DNA of 64,000 nucleotides from Candidatus Sericytochromatia bacterium S15B-MN24 CBMW_12 (GCA_002083825.1 DAZV01000027.1:22666-86665), one strand, 5' to 3'; positions 16,307-25,338 are shown, counted from the first letter of the stretch. The notes: generated by a model from the letters alone, not told the origin. Numbers and translations: made by a program.

Positions 16307-16506
16307 TTAAAAAATCGGACGAAACCACGGTGCAGGATTGGGCGCGAGGAAGAGCAATTCGCCGCTGTCCGGATGGTAGCCGAAGTACTTGGGTGAGGAC
16401 TCGGGCGTCGAAAACCTCGCTTGCAATATCGTGCAAGTCCCCGGGTGCGCCGATGCCGGCAAACCGGGTTTCCCAGATCCTGGGTGGTCTTGATCGCGTG
16501 ATTCAT
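16307..16506 (-). pseudogene. HipB-like 5' remnant joined to an unidentified 3' remnant
   Basis: The minus strand begins with ATG at 16506 and reads MNHAIKTTQDLGNPVCRHRR, then TRGLAR. This resembles the start of HipB-type XRE antitoxins (…AIxTxxDLGxxIRxxRxxxGLTQ). The similarity stops before the DNA-recognition helix. From about 16430 another frame reads RFSTPESSPKYFGYHPDSG and ELLFLAPNPAPWFRPIF-stop (stop at 16307), which looks like the genuine C-terminus of a different, unidentified protein. The two frames differ, so no functional product is expected. It could be a leftover partner of the broken hipA at 12983. Confidence 0.45.
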
Positions 16507-16576
16507 ATTTTACCGTACGGGAAAATAATGCCCCAGTTCAGGGCTGTCCAGCCATGAATTTTACCGATCGGGAAAT
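16507..16576. promoter_or_regulatory. Pair of palindromic operators, TTTaCCGwwCGGgAAA
   Basis: TTTTACCGTACGGGAAAA (16508-16525) and TTTTACCGATCGGGAAAT (16559-16576) share the pattern TTT-N-CCG-WW-CGG-N-AAA. Their centres are 51 bp apart, about five helical turns. They lie immediately upstream of the hipB-like ATG, where an autorepressing XRE antitoxin would bind. HipB-type operators are known to be paired palindromes, though this exact sequence is read only from this window. Confidence 0.6.
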
Positions 16577-16647
16577 CCGGTAGTCGCTTTCAAGGCGACC
16601 GGAAGGGCTCCACCTTGGGGGATCGAGTCGGAGCCCAATCAAACAGC

Positions 16648-16693
16648 GGAATGGAACAGAATGGAACAGTGAATGAGACAGAATGGAACAGTG
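16648..16693. repeat. Short direct repeats GAATGGAACAG
   Basis: GAATGGAACAG occurs three times within 45 bases, the first two back to back and the third after TGAATGAGACA. Purpose unknown; the region lies between the hipB-like remnant and the 3' end of the helicase operon. Confidence 0.5.
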
Positions 16694-16711
16694 CTTGCTA
16701 ACTTCCGGCCT

Positions 16712-16780
16712 TCAGGAACCACTTGGCTCCTCGGCTGCGTCCGGAGGTATCGGCCAGGCGGCAAGTTCACGTCGATTCAT
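16712..16780 (-). CDS. 22-codon ORF overlapping the helicase stop (truncated gene?)
   Basis: An ATG overlaps the helicase TGA (ATGA at 16777-16780) and opens a 22-codon frame, MNRRELAAWPIPPDAAEEPS and GS, before a stop. The coupling suggests a former second gene of the helicase operon that has been cut short. A related frame (AAWPIPPVTAEDP) occurs in the mosaic at 13.6 kb, so this piece has been duplicated. No function can be assigned. Confidence 0.3.
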   Translation of the reverse strand: MNRRELAAWPIPPDAAEEPSGS

Positions 16781-19629
16781 CGTGCCTTTCCTCGCTGCGC
16801 GAGCAGGAGTTTGCCCGCCACCGGCATGTACGAGGACACGGGAAGATCGCCCCGCAAGAGCAGGTGGTCGATGGTATCCCACTGGATCGGATCGGTGAAC
16901 TCCTTGATCAGGGGCAGATTGAGACCCTGGAAGATGGGCGTCCAGGTATCTTGCTCCTCGCCGCGCCGGCGCACGGCCAACTGGGGATTGAACTGATACC
17001 AGCCCTGGGACAGCCGCAGGAAGAGGCGGCGGTTGTAGGCGTAGTCTCGGTCCATCTCGTTGCGCGAGAGCACGGCCGAGAGGAACGCGCGCTTGCGTCG
17101 CTGCTCGCTCAGCACGAAGAGGGGGACGTACGCGTAGGCGCGCATGAAGGTGTCGGTGTTGGCGGCCGGCAGGTAAGGCTCCATGAAGCGATCGCGGAAC
17201 GTCGCCCACATGGCCTGGAAGAGGAAGTACTCGCTGAGGTGGCGGTCGAGGCGCACGAAGCGATCGCCGACCTTGAGATCCACGGAGGACGGCGCCAGCC
17301 GCTCGTAGAGCTCCCCGAAGCTCGACCGGGCGTAGCGGGGATCCGCGAAGGCGCGCCGCATGGCCCAGTGCAGGGCGTTGCAGCCGAAGGTGTCGGCCGC
17401 CTCGATGTCCGCTCCCCGGTCGAGCAAGGCTTCGACCAGGGGGAGGTTGCCGGCGAGGGTCGCCGTGAGGAGCGGGGTCAGGTTCATCGGCGTGCGGTGA
17501 TCGACGCCGTGGCGCTCGCATTCCTTGAGCACCTCCTTGGAGACGCCCGACTCGAAGCGCCCGAAGTACTTGCGCCGGACGGCCAGCGACTCCCGCTCGA
17601 AGTCCTTGGCCGCCTTGTAGCCGGTGCAGTCCCAGAGGTAGCTCGCGAGCGTGGGAAGCTCCTGGCATGCGGCGACGTCGAAGAGCTGGTGCCGGAACTT
17701 GGGGGCGGGCACTTGCTCCACGAAGACCTTGGCGAGCGCCTCGCGCACCTTGCTCTCGTCGAAGGGCGTCCACGGCACGGGGGTCTGCTTGAGGACGTCG
17801 CGGCGAATGGCCTCGGCTTGCTCGAGCTTGCCTTGAAGCTCGAGCTTGCGGGCTTCGCGCTGCCAGTCTTCGAGCGAGGAGGTCGCGCGCTCGACCTGCT
17901 TGGCGTCCGCGCCGACGGCGACGCCCATGAGGCGCAGCAGGGGGTGCTCGAGATCGGATTCGATCAGGTAGACGTTGGAGATGGCGCGGGTCAGGGCCAC
18001 GTAGAGCGCGTTGACGTAGAACTTGTAGATCTCGAGGGACTTGTCGGTCTTGTCGGCCGCGCGCCGGTACTCGAGGCTGTCGGCGGCGAGGTCCTCGGGG
18101 GAGATGCCCTCGGCGATGGCCGCGTAGTCCTGGCGATGCCCGGAGAGGAAGCGGTACAGCACGATGTTCTCGTATTCGAGGCCCTTGGCCTCGTGAATCG
18201 AGAAGACGAGCGGCGTGCGGAAGTGCTTGCTCGCCTCGGGCTTGTCCTCGTCGCGCAGCACCAGGACGGCGAAGCGCGTGGAGGCGCGGGTCTTCTCGTC
18301 GAGCTCGCGGCGCGTGGCCTCCTTGTCGGGGAGGACCGTGACCGAGCCTTGCGCCTGGGTCGCCGCCTCCACCAGGAAGTTGCTCTCGCGGTCGATCGAG
18401 CCGAAGCGCTTCTGCTTGATCTTGAGCAGCATGTTCGCCAGGCGGGTCACCTCGGTGCCGTTGCGGAAGTTCGAGCGGAGCACATGCAGCTTCTGGCGCT
18501 CGGCCAGCTCGGGATTCTGCCAGAACAACGACTTGACCTTGCTCCACGAGAAGAAGTTCGGGTGCACGATCTGGTTGGAGTCCCCGCAGAGCAGGAACTG
18601 ACCCTGGGTCTTCAGGGTGGCGAGCACCAGCGCGAGCTGCGCGGGGGTGAGGTCCTGGACCTCGTCGACCACGACGAAGTCGTAGCGGGGCGTCGCGAGC
18701 GCGCGCCAGTCGCGGGCCACGAGGTTGAGGTCGTACAGTCCCGAGGCGTCGAGCCAGGCTCGGTACTTCTCGAAGAGGTCGTAGACCCGGTCGCGCTGGT
18801 CGGCGGCGAAGATGGATTGCTTGATGCCCAAGGCGCGGTAGCGATCGCGATCGAGAGGTCCCTGGGCGTCGGCGGCGATGACTCCCCGGATCTCCTCGAA
18901 GATCTGGTGGGCGTCGAGCCCCTTGAAAGCTTGGCGCATGCGGGCGAACCAGGAGACGAAGTCGCGCCAGCTGGCCTCGCGCCCGGCGGGAACCTTGAGG
19001 GTCTCGACGAAGTCGCGATACGAGAGGAAGGAGACCTCCTGCCCCTCGCGCTCGAAGGCGTTGGCGTAGTAGAGGTCGCGGGCGCTCGTGGCGAGATAGG
19101 CCGAGAGGGTGACGTAGAGCACCTCGCCGTCGACGCGCTTCATCTTCGACAGGGTGAGCGCGGTCTTGCCACTGCCGGCGCTTCCCACGACGATCACGGG
19201 CGGGGGCAGGCGGTAGACGGCCTCCTGCGCGTCGTCGAAGGAGAGGGCCTTGTCGAGCAGGTGGATCTCGGGGCGCTCGGGGTGGATGTAGCGCACGGGC
19301 TCGGCCTCGCGCGCGGCCTCCGCGGGGTCGAAGGCGGGAAGCTGCGATTCGTCGATGGCGGCTCCCCGGAGGAAGCGGGATTTCTCGTAGGCGTGATTGA
19401 GGATCACTTCGAGGACGAGGATGCAGACCTCGTCCTGGTGGCGCACGAGGGTGAAGAGGAGGCGGTCGGCGAGATTGAGGCGGGCCCGGTAGAGGCGGGC
19501 GTGCCGGGCCGAGGTGAGTTTCGATACGTCGGCGGCGCGGAAATCACCGCGCTCGAGGGCCGCCTTCACCTTCTGGTAAGGGGCCTTGACCTTCCGCGTG
19601 TCGAGATCGCTGTATTCGAGGACTCTCAT
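16777..19629 (-). CDS. UvrD/Rep-type helicase with RelE-like N-terminus and ankyrin repeats
   Basis: The 950-residue protein has superfamily 1 helicase motifs in order: Walker A GSAGSGKTALTL (residues 149-156), Walker B VVVDEVQDLTPAQL, LLCGDSNQIVHPNFFSW, VLRSNFRNGTEVTRLANML, SIHEAKGLEYENIVLY and NALYVALTRAISNVYLIE. Residues 38-85 (ARLYRARLNLADRLLFTLV, ILVLEVILNHAYEKS) resemble the strand and basic pattern of RelE/ParE-type toxins. Near 712-757 two ankyrin-like repeats appear (NLTPLLTATLAGNLPLVEAL, GADIEAADTFGCNALHWAM), followed by a long unrecognised C-terminus. The start MRVLEYSDLD at 19629 is preferred over an extension to 19734. A TATAAT lies upstream. Role unknown; repair or defence is plausible. 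Confidence 0.8.
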   Translation of the reverse strand: MRVLEYSDLDTRKVKAPYQKVKAALERGDFRAADVSKLTSARHARLYRARLNLADRLLFTLVRHQDEVCILVLEVILNHAYEKSRFLRGAAIDESQLPAFDPAEAAREAEPVRYIHPERPEIHLLDKALSFDDAQEAVYRLPPPVIVVGSAGSGKTALTLSKMKRVDGEVLYVTLSAYLATSARDLYYANAFEREGQEVSFLSYRDFVETLKVPAGREASWRDFVSWFARMRQAFKGLDAHQIFEEIRGVIAADAQGPLDRDRYRALGIKQSIFAADQRDRVYDLFEKYRAWLDASGLYDLNLVARDWRALATPRYDFVVVDEVQDLTPAQLALVLATLKTQGQFLLCGDSNQIVHPNFFSWSKVKSLFWQNPELAERQKLHVLRSNFRNGTEVTRLANMLLKIKQKRFGSIDRESNFLVEAATQAQGSVTVLPDKEATRRELDEKTRASTRFAVLVLRDEDKPEASKHFRTPLVFSIHEAKGLEYENIVLYRFLSGHRQDYAAIAEGISPEDLAADSLEYRRAADKTDKSLEIYKFYVNALYVALTRAISNVYLIESDLEHPLLRLMGVAVGADAKQVERATSSLEDWQREARKLELQGKLEQAEAIRRDVLKQTPVPWTPFDESKVREALAKVFVEQVPAPKFRHQLFDVAACQELPTLASYLWDCTGYKAAKDFERESLAVRRKYFGRFESGVSKEVLKECERHGVDHRTPMNLTPLLTATLAGNLPLVEALLDRGADIEAADTFGCNALHWAMRRAFADPRYARSSFGELYERLAPSSVDLKVGDRFVRLDRHLSEYFLFQAMWATFRDRFMEPYLPAANTDTFMRAYAYVPLFVLSEQRRKRAFLSAVLSRNEMDRDYAYNRRLFLRLSQGWYQFNPQLAVRRRGEEQDTWTPIFQGLNLPLIKEFTDPIQWDTIDHLLLRGDLPVSSYMPVAGKLLLAQRGKAR

Positions 19630-19710
19630 GGCTTCTCTATCGTTGCATCGCGTCGGGCACCGCGTCGTATATCGCTGGCTCGCCGCGATTCGGCGGGGCT
19701 CACGCGCGCC

Positions 19711-19716
19711 ATTATA
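19711..19716 (-). promoter_or_regulatory. −10 box upstream of the helicase gene
   Basis: A perfect TATAAT lies on the minus strand 82 bp upstream of the helicase ATG. No convincing −35 hexamer was found at 16-18 bp. Confidence 0.4.
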
Positions 19717-19913
19717 CCTCACGGAAGGACCCAAGACGCCTGCTTACCGGTGAAGCGGGCGAGGTGGCGAAGTGACCTCGAAACCCACCCCGGGTGACGA
19801 ACGGCGCGGCGCCGGAGGAATTCAATCACGACCTCTTGTCATGACTTCACAACGTTTATTGGTTGTGATATCAATAACATGCTTGCTCGGAAGGTCAAAC
19901 GGGAGGTGCCCTC

Positions 19914-20474
19914 ATGCGAAAAGCCGGCCTGGGCTGGGTTTGGTTCCAGAACCTCGGGATTCCCCTCATGCTGCTCGGAGTCTCCCATGGCTGCGGCGGC
20001 GAGGCCTCGCTCATCGGCGAGCCGCTTCGCCCCGCGATCACGGCTCTCGAAGGGCGCGGAACGGCAACCGATCTGGCCTCCCGCTGGGACGACCAGGCCC
20101 AGTTGGTGGGAGTGGCGGGCTGGAAGGTGAGGCGGGATGGGCGCCTGGCCGAGATCCCCGATAGCCAGTGGGTCTACACGTTCAGTCGGCCCCAGGATGG
20201 CCGGTTTTACGAAGTGAGGCGGGATGGCCGCGGCACCCTGGACGCCGGCCCGAAGGCGACCGTGTCGGGGCAATCCCTCTGGGAAGAAGCGCTCGACCAG
20301 TGGAGTGTCGATAGTCCGGCGGTCGCCGAGCAGGTCGTGAAGGCCCGGTTGCCGGCAGGCGAGACCATGGACATGCAGCTCATGCGGGACGGCGTCTGGC
20401 GGGTGAGCGCGGAGGATGGGATCTCCCTGCGGGAGATCCAGATCGACGCCCGGACCGGAAGGCGCATCTTGTAG
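19914..20474 (+). CDS. Secreted or lipoprotein-like hypothetical protein
   Basis: The family of this 186-residue product was not recognised. It starts MRKAGLGWVWFQNLGIPLML, a short basic-hydrophobic export signal, followed by LGVSHGCGGE, whose cysteine could be a lipoprotein acylation site although the box is not ideal. The mature part contains SQWVYTFSRPQDGRFYEVRR and a strand-rich C-terminus ending LREIQIDARTGRRIL, which recalls PepSY-like folds. GGGAGG lies 7 bases before the ATG. After the TAG stop the same frame remains open for 29 codons (20475-20562). TTATTG and CAATAA arms at 19856 and 19872 form an inverted repeat in the leader. Confidence 0.6.
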   Translation: MRKAGLGWVWFQNLGIPLMLLGVSHGCGGEASLIGEPLRPAITALEGRGTATDLASRWDDQAQLVGVAGWKVRRDGRLAEIPDSQWVYTFSRPQDGRFYEVRRDGRGTLDAGPKATVSGQSLWEEALDQWSVDSPAVAEQVVKARLPAGETMDMQLMRDGVWRVSAEDGISLREIQIDARTGRRIL

Positions 20475-20562
20475 TTCAATGTCGTCAAGCGGGCTGCCGA
20501 GCTGGCGGGGAATCCCCTGCCGGAGGAATATCAAGCAGGTGGTTTACTGGACGGCCATCCAT
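20475..20562 (+). other. In-frame open stretch after the amber stop of the preceding gene
   Basis: Directly after the TAG, the same frame continues FNVVKRAAELAGNPLPEEYQ then AGGLLDGHP-stop. The codons look as GC-rich and protein-like as the gene itself. It may be the ancestral C-terminus cut off by a nonsense mutation, or an unrelated scrap. Confidence 0.3.
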
Positions 20563-20631
20563 GACATCAAAGATGCCGAGAGCGTGAGGCGTTAATTTTT
20601 GTCCCTGTGTGGCCGGACACAGCCCGAACCC

Positions 20632-20641
20632 ATGTACAATG
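20632..20641 (+). promoter_or_regulatory. Possible −10 box for the smc operon
   Basis: TACAAT in CATGTACAATGATATG is a plausible plus-strand −10. Just upstream TGTGTGGCCGGACACA forms an imperfect palindrome. Transcripts starting here would carry the GC-hairpin repeats in a leader of about 330 nt before smc. Weak evidence. Confidence 0.25.
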
Positions 20642-20700
20642 ATATGTTTTCATCGGGGAGATCTGCGCTAGGGGCTGATTGGAGCTCATTAAGGAATGCC

Positions 20701-20970
20701 GTTAAGGAACGCCATGGCTTCGCCGGCTAACACCCCCCTGTGGTCCCCCCATTGGGTCTGCGGACCCAGTTAGGCTACGCCTAGCGAGGGGGGACAAGTT
20801 AGCGGAAGATTAGGGGCCATGGCTACGCCGTTCATAGCCTTTAGCCGCCTTTTATAGCCTTTAGCCGCAGGCGCTCACCCCCCTGTAGTCCCCCCGTCAA
20901 GGGGGGCGGGTGATGGGATGGCCGGATGACCCCCCTGTGGTCCCCCGTCGAAAGGGGGATAATCGAATAG
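20701..20970 (-). repeat. GC-hairpin repeat array, inverted orientation, upstream of smc
   Basis: Three degenerate units of the same family seen at 33.0 and 51.8 kb lie here in reverse orientation. They share AACACCCCCCTGTGGTCCCCCC, TTAGCGGAAGATTAGGGGCC (exact reverse complement of the 51.8-kb array), and CCCCCCGTCAAGGGGGG hairpin cores. GTTAAGGAACGCCATGGC at 20701 matches the terminal part of the other arrays. Two ATAGCCTTTAGCCGC copies occur near 20835-20870. The array fills the gap in front of the smc operon. Confidence 0.75.
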
Positions 20971-20977
20971 GTCGTGG

Positions 20978-23900
20978 ATGCGCATCAAGGAAATCGAGAT
21001 CGACAACTTCAAGTCGTTCGCCAAGCCCACCAAGATCCAATTCTTGGAGGGCTTCACCGCCATCACCGGCCCCAACGGCTCCGGCAAGAGCAACGTCATC
21101 GACTCCGTCCTCTTCTGCCTCGGCCTCTCCAACTCCAAGGCCCTGCGCGCCGAGAAGCTCACCGACCTCATCAACCACAACACCGGCAAGCGTGAAGCCA
21201 AGGTCACCATCCGCTTCGGAGGCGACGTCTCCGATCCCGACCTGACCCTCGAAGCCGCCCGCCGCATCCGCGAAAACGACAACGGCTACGTCAGCACCTA
21301 CTACCTCAACGGCAAGGCCTGCACGCTCACCGAACTGCACGATACCCTCCTGCGCTTCAAGGTCAGCCCCGCCGGCTACAACGTCGTCATGCAGGGCGAC
21401 GTCTCGCGGATCATCACCATGACCGCCACCGAACGCCGCAAGATCATCGACGAGGTCGCCGGCGTCGCCGAGTTCGACTCCCGCGTCAACCAGGCCCAGA
21501 AGGAACTCGACAAGGTCAACGAGCAAGAGGACAAGTTCGCCCTCATCCTCACCGAAATCACCGAGCGCCTCGTCCAGCTCCAGGGCGAGCGCGACCATGC
21601 CCTCAAGTACAAGGCTCTGCGCGAAGAGCGCGATCGCCTCGAAGCCCTCTGCAAGCTCTCCGTCGTCTGGGACCTCAAGGCCAAGATCGCCGGCCTCGAA
21701 ACCCTGATAGCCTCCGCCGCCGAGCGCGAAGGCCAGCTCCTCGCCGCCGTCCGCGAGGCCGAGGCCGCCCTGGACGTCAAGAAGGCCGAGTACGAGACCA
21801 TCTCCGAGCAAATTCGCCAGAAGGGCGAAGACGACCTCCTGGCGTTGCAAACCCAGCTGGAGGAGACCAAGGGACAGATCGAGCGGGAACGCTCCGCCCG
21901 CGAGTTTCTCAACCAGCAGCGCTCCGACCTCGAACGCCTGCAAGAGCGCGACGAGGAGCAGATCGAACGCCACGGCGCCCGTCTCGAGGACCTCGACGAT
22001 CGCCGCAAGGACGCCATCGCCCGCCGCGCGCGGTACGAGGACGACCTCGTCAAGGCCAAGCTCACCTACGACGAGGCCAACAAGGAGCTCGAAGCCCTCT
22101 ACTCCACCCACCAGGAATCCGCCAAGAAGGGCGCCGAGCTGCGAAGCCGGTACAACGCGGTCAAGGATCGCTACAACGAGCTCTGGCGCGAAAAGCTCCG
22201 GATCGAGGACTCCAGCCACCGCGCCTCCGAACGGATCGACGCCTGGAAGCTCGAGCTCGCCGGCCACCACGACGCCATCAAGGGCCTGGACAAGGAAGTT
22301 TCCGCCCTCCAGACCGCCGTCGAGGAGTTCCAGGGCCGCCTGCGGGAAGACGAGAAGGACTTCGCCTCCATCGGAGATCGTCAGCGAAAAGCCGCCGCCG
22401 AGCTCGCCGAGTTCGAGGCCGCCGCCAACAAGGCCCGCGACGCCTACTTCCTGGCCGACGCCAAGATGAAGGCCTCCGAGGAAGGCTCCTTCGGCCGTGC
22501 CGTCGAAACCATCCTCAACGCCGGCATCCAGGGGGTTCACGGGACGCTCGCTCAACTGGGATCCGCCTCGGACGAGTACGCCTCGGCGCTCGAGGTCGCG
22601 GCCGGCGGCAAGCTGCGATTCATCGTGGTGGACGACGACCGGATCGCCGCCCGCTGCATCGAGCTTCTCAAGGAGCGGCGCGCGGGACGGGCGACGTTCT
22701 TGCCCCTGAACAAGCTTCAGCCCCCTCGCCGCCTCATGCCCACCGGCGCGGACGGGGTGATCGGCTACGCGGTCAACCTGGTCGAGTTCGACGACAAGTA
22801 CGCCGCGGCCTTCCACCACGCCTTCGGAGAGACCCTGATTCTCCGGAACATGGACTCCGCCCGTCCCCTGATGGGCAAGCACCGCATGGTCACCCTCGAC
22901 GGCGACCTGCTGGAACGCTCGGGCGCCATGACCGGCGGCTCGGACGGCCGCACCTCCAGCCTGCGCTTCACGGCGAGCATCGCCAAGGAGCTCGAGGAGG
23001 CCAAGGAGGTCTTCGAGGTCTCGCTCAAGCGCCTCGCGCGCCGCAAGGAGCTGATCGAGACCATCGGGAAGGACGGCGAGGCCATCAAGACCCGCCAGCG
23101 CGAGAGCCAGGACGGCATCCGCGAGAAGCAGTTCGAGCTGGCCGACCGCCAGCGCCGCATCCAGCATGTTCGCGACCAGATCGTGGCCCTCGAGAGCCAG
23201 ATGGCCCTCGCCGAAACCGAGCACGAGGGCGTGGACGCCAAGCTCACGGGCCTCGAGGAGCAACTCGCCAAGTTCGACGAGGAGCAGGTGGATCTGGAGC
23301 TCGCGATTTCCGACATCGACGAGCTGATCGACGACGCCCGGGTCGAAGAGCTGGGATCGACCGTCAACCGCCACGACTTCACGGTCAAGCAGCTGGAGTC
23401 GAACCGCAACAACTGCGACTTCACGCTCAAGGAGATCCAGCTCGAGGAAGAATCCATCAAGCAATCGATTTCTCAGCTGGAAGGGGAAGTCGGGCGTCGC
23501 AAGGAGGCTTTCGTCGAACTGGAGACCAAGGCCCAGACGATCGACGCGACGCTGAAGGCTTGCGCCGACACCCTGGGCGCCCTGGAGCGCCAGCGCGACG
23601 CCATGCGCGAGCGGTTGGGCCAGTTACAGGTGGAGCGGGAGCGTAAGACCGAGGAAGTCCGCCAGGCCGAGAAGGTCGTCTCCGACAAGCAGAAGGACAT
23701 GGATCGCCTGATGGAGGGCGTGAACGCCACCCGCGCGCAGGTCCGGGAGTTGCAGCCGCAGCTGGCCGACATGGAGAACGAGCTCTGGGTGAACGGGATC
23801 GAGCCTCCCCAGGAGCCGCCCGCCCCGGTGCCCACCGAGGAGCTGAAGCGCCAGATCACGCGTCTGGAAGGCCGCATGCGGGACATGGAACCCGTGAACA

Positions 23901-24523
23901 TGCTGGCCATCGAGGCCTTCGAGCGGGAATCCGCCCGCCAGGCCGACCTTCACGAGAAGGTGGACAAGCTGCGCGAGGAGCGGCTCTTGATTATCGAGCG
24001 GATCGAGGCCATCAGTCTTCAGAAGAAGACCAGCTTCATGCAGGCTTTCGATCAGGTGAGCGCGAGCTTCGCCGATATCTTCTCGGAACTCGCGGCCGGC
24101 ACCGGCCTGCTGGTGCTCGAGAACGCCGAGGATCCTTTTGATGGGGGGCTCATCATCCGGGCGCAGCCGAAGGACAAGAAGATGCAGCGGCTGGAAGCCA
24201 TGAGCGGGGGCGAGAAGTCGCTCACGGCGCTCGCCTTCTTGTTCTCGTTCCAGCGTTACATGCCGGCGCCTTTCTACGCCTTCGACGAGGTGGACGCGGC
24301 TCTTGACGGGGTGAACGCGGAGCGGCTGGCGGTGATGATCCAGAAGCAGACCCAGCATGCGCAGTGCATCGTGATTTCGCATCGGCGGCCGATGCTGGAG
24401 CGTTCGGATCAGACCATCGGGATCTCGGCCCGAGCGGACGGCGCGACCCGGGTCCTGGGCGTGAAGTGGGGCGGGGCCAAGGTGGTGGAGGCTGCTGAGG
24501 CTGCGGCCTCCATGGAGGCCTAG
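20978..24523 (+). CDS. smc: Chromosome segregation protein SMC
   Basis: This is a full-length 1181-residue SMC ATPase, the core of the condensin that compacts and segregates the chromosome. The N-terminal head has Walker A TGPNGSGKSNVIDSV (residues 30-44) after MRIKEIEIDNFKSFA. Two long coiled coils flank a hinge at about 514-650 (AGIQGVHGTLAQLGSASDEY). The C-terminal head has the signature EAMSGGEKSLTALAFL near 1073 and Walker B YAFDEVDAALDGVNAERL. The kleisin and its partner, scpA and scpB, follow at once in the same direction, consistent with one operon making the whole complex. Confidence 0.97.
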   Translation: MRIKEIEIDNFKSFAKPTKIQFLEGFTAITGPNGSGKSNVIDSVLFCLGLSNSKALRAEKLTDLINHNTGKREAKVTIRFGGDVSDPDLTLEAARRIRENDNGYVSTYYLNGKACTLTELHDTLLRFKVSPAGYNVVMQGDVSRIITMTATERRKIIDEVAGVAEFDSRVNQAQKELDKVNEQEDKFALILTEITERLVQLQGERDHALKYKALREERDRLEALCKLSVVWDLKAKIAGLETLIASAAEREGQLLAAVREAEAALDVKKAEYETISEQIRQKGEDDLLALQTQLEETKGQIERERSAREFLNQQRSDLERLQERDEEQIERHGARLEDLDDRRKDAIARRARYEDDLVKAKLTYDEANKELEALYSTHQESAKKGAELRSRYNAVKDRYNELWREKLRIEDSSHRASERIDAWKLELAGHHDAIKGLDKEVSALQTAVEEFQGRLREDEKDFASIGDRQRKAAAELAEFEAAANKARDAYFLADAKMKASEEGSFGRAVETILNAGIQGVHGTLAQLGSASDEYASALEVAAGGKLRFIVVDDDRIAARCIELLKERRAGRATFLPLNKLQPPRRLMPTGADGVIGYAVNLVEFDDKYAAAFHHAFGETLILRNMDSARPLMGKHRMVTLDGDLLERSGAMTGGSDGRTSSLRFTASIAKELEEAKEVFEVSLKRLARRKELIETIGKDGEAIKTRQRESQDGIREKQFELADRQRRIQHVRDQIVALESQMALAETEHEGVDAKLTGLEEQLAKFDEEQVDLELAISDIDELIDDARVEELGSTVNRHDFTVKQLESNRNNCDFTLKEIQLEEESIKQSISQLEGEVGRRKEAFVELETKAQTIDATLKACADTLGALERQRDAMRERLGQLQVERERKTEEVRQAEKVVSDKQKDMDRLMEGVNATRAQVRELQPQLADMENELWVNGIEPPQEPPAPVPTEELKRQITRLEGRMRDMEPVNMLAIEAFERESARQADLHEKVDKLREERLLIIERIEAISLQKKTSFMQAFDQVSASFADIFSELAAGTGLLVLENAEDPFDGGLIIRAQPKDKKMQRLEAMSGGEKSLTALAFLFSFQRYMPAPFYAFDEVDAALDGVNAERLAVMIQKQTQHAQCIVISHRRPMLERSDQTIGISARADGATRVLGVKWGGAKVVEAAEAAASMEA

Positions 24524-24525
24524 CC

Positions 24526-25338
24526 ATGGAGGGGAACATGGAAGCGATTGAAGTCATCCCTGGAGCCATCCCTGAAGTCGGCGAGGCGGATGCGGTCGAA
24601 ACCGGCGATCGCGGCATCGATGCTCTGGTGGATCTCGCCAAGGCCGGTCAGATCGATCCCTGGAACATCGACATCATCGACGTCACGGACAAGTACCTGC
24701 GGACGCTCGACGTCACCAAGGAAGCCGACTTGCGGCTTTCGGGGCGGGCGCTCTTTTACGCGGCCGTGCTGCTTCGACTCAAGAGCGAGGCCATGGAAGA
24801 AGCCGACGACCAGGCAGTCAACGGCTTCGAGGACGATCATCTGGACTACGGCGAGGATGACGACGGGGACATGGTGATTCGGCCGGCGATGAACGTGCTG
24901 GACAGGGCGATCGCCCGCCGCACCAGCGCCCGTCAGCCGCGCAAGCGCCCCACCACCCTGGTCGAGCTGATCGCCGAGCTTCAGCGCTTGGAGCAGATGG
25001 AGCGCGAGGGGGCCATGGAGCGGGTGGGGGCGATGCGTCGCGATCGCCCGATCACCGAAACCACCGAGCAAATGGTGGAGCGTCTGGTTCACAGCGAGGA
25101 TCTCGAAGGGGACGTGGGGCGGCTCGAGGTTCTGCTCACCGAGTGGTTGACTGCGGGCAACTCGCTCAGCTTGTCGGAGCTCTTCACCCACCACGCGGAT
25201 CCGCGCGGGACCTTCCTCGCGCTGCTCTTCCTGGATGCGCGTGGTAAGATTACCCTCATCCAAGACGAGCTTTACCATGGCGACATCGCCATTATGCCGG
25301 AGAATGTGGTGGCTGATGTCCAAGACCGCGCGGCGTAA
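24526..25338 (+). CDS. scpA: Segregation and condensation protein A (kleisin)
   Basis: ScpA bridges the two SMC heads and binds ScpB. The product (270 residues) has the N-terminal kleisin helices in GIDALVDLAKAGQIDPWNID and DVTDKYLRTL, then RALFYAAVLLRLKSEAME. The middle is acidic. The C-terminal winged helix includes RGTFLALLFLDARGKITLIQ followed by DELYHGDI. It begins 2 bp after the smc stop. ATG 24526 has GGAGG 7 bases upstream; ATG 24538 has GGAGGGG very close, so either may be used. The 3' end overlaps scpB. Confidence 0.93.
   Translation: MEGNMEAIEVIPGAIPEVGEADAVETGDRGIDALVDLAKAGQIDPWNIDIIDVTDKYLRTLDVTKEADLRLSGRALFYAAVLLRLKSEAMEEADDQAVNGFEDDHLDYGEDDDGDMVIRPAMNVLDRAIARRTSARQPRKRPTTLVELIAELQRLEQMEREGAMERVGAMRRDRPITETTEQMVERLVHSEDLEGDVGRLEVLLTEWLTAGNSLSLSELFTHHADPRGTFLALLFLDARGKITLIQDELYHGDIAIMPENVVADVQDRAA

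Noticed and set aside
16110..16436. 108-codon frame between DUF6932 and the hipB-like scrap
   Set aside because: It crosses two unrelated remnants and has no family resemblance; the competing frame with PKYFGYHPDSGELLFLAPNP looks more protein-like.
16723..19797. 1024-codon plus-strand frame opposite the helicase
   Set aside because: It is antisense to a gene with all SF1 helicase motifs; its translation is a repetitive V/L/G/E-rich shadow typical of GC-rich codon use, with no domain.
20897..23464. 855-codon minus-strand frame opposite smc
   Set aside because: Low-complexity shadow of the SMC coiled coil; smc has clear Walker A, hinge and signature motifs on the other strand.
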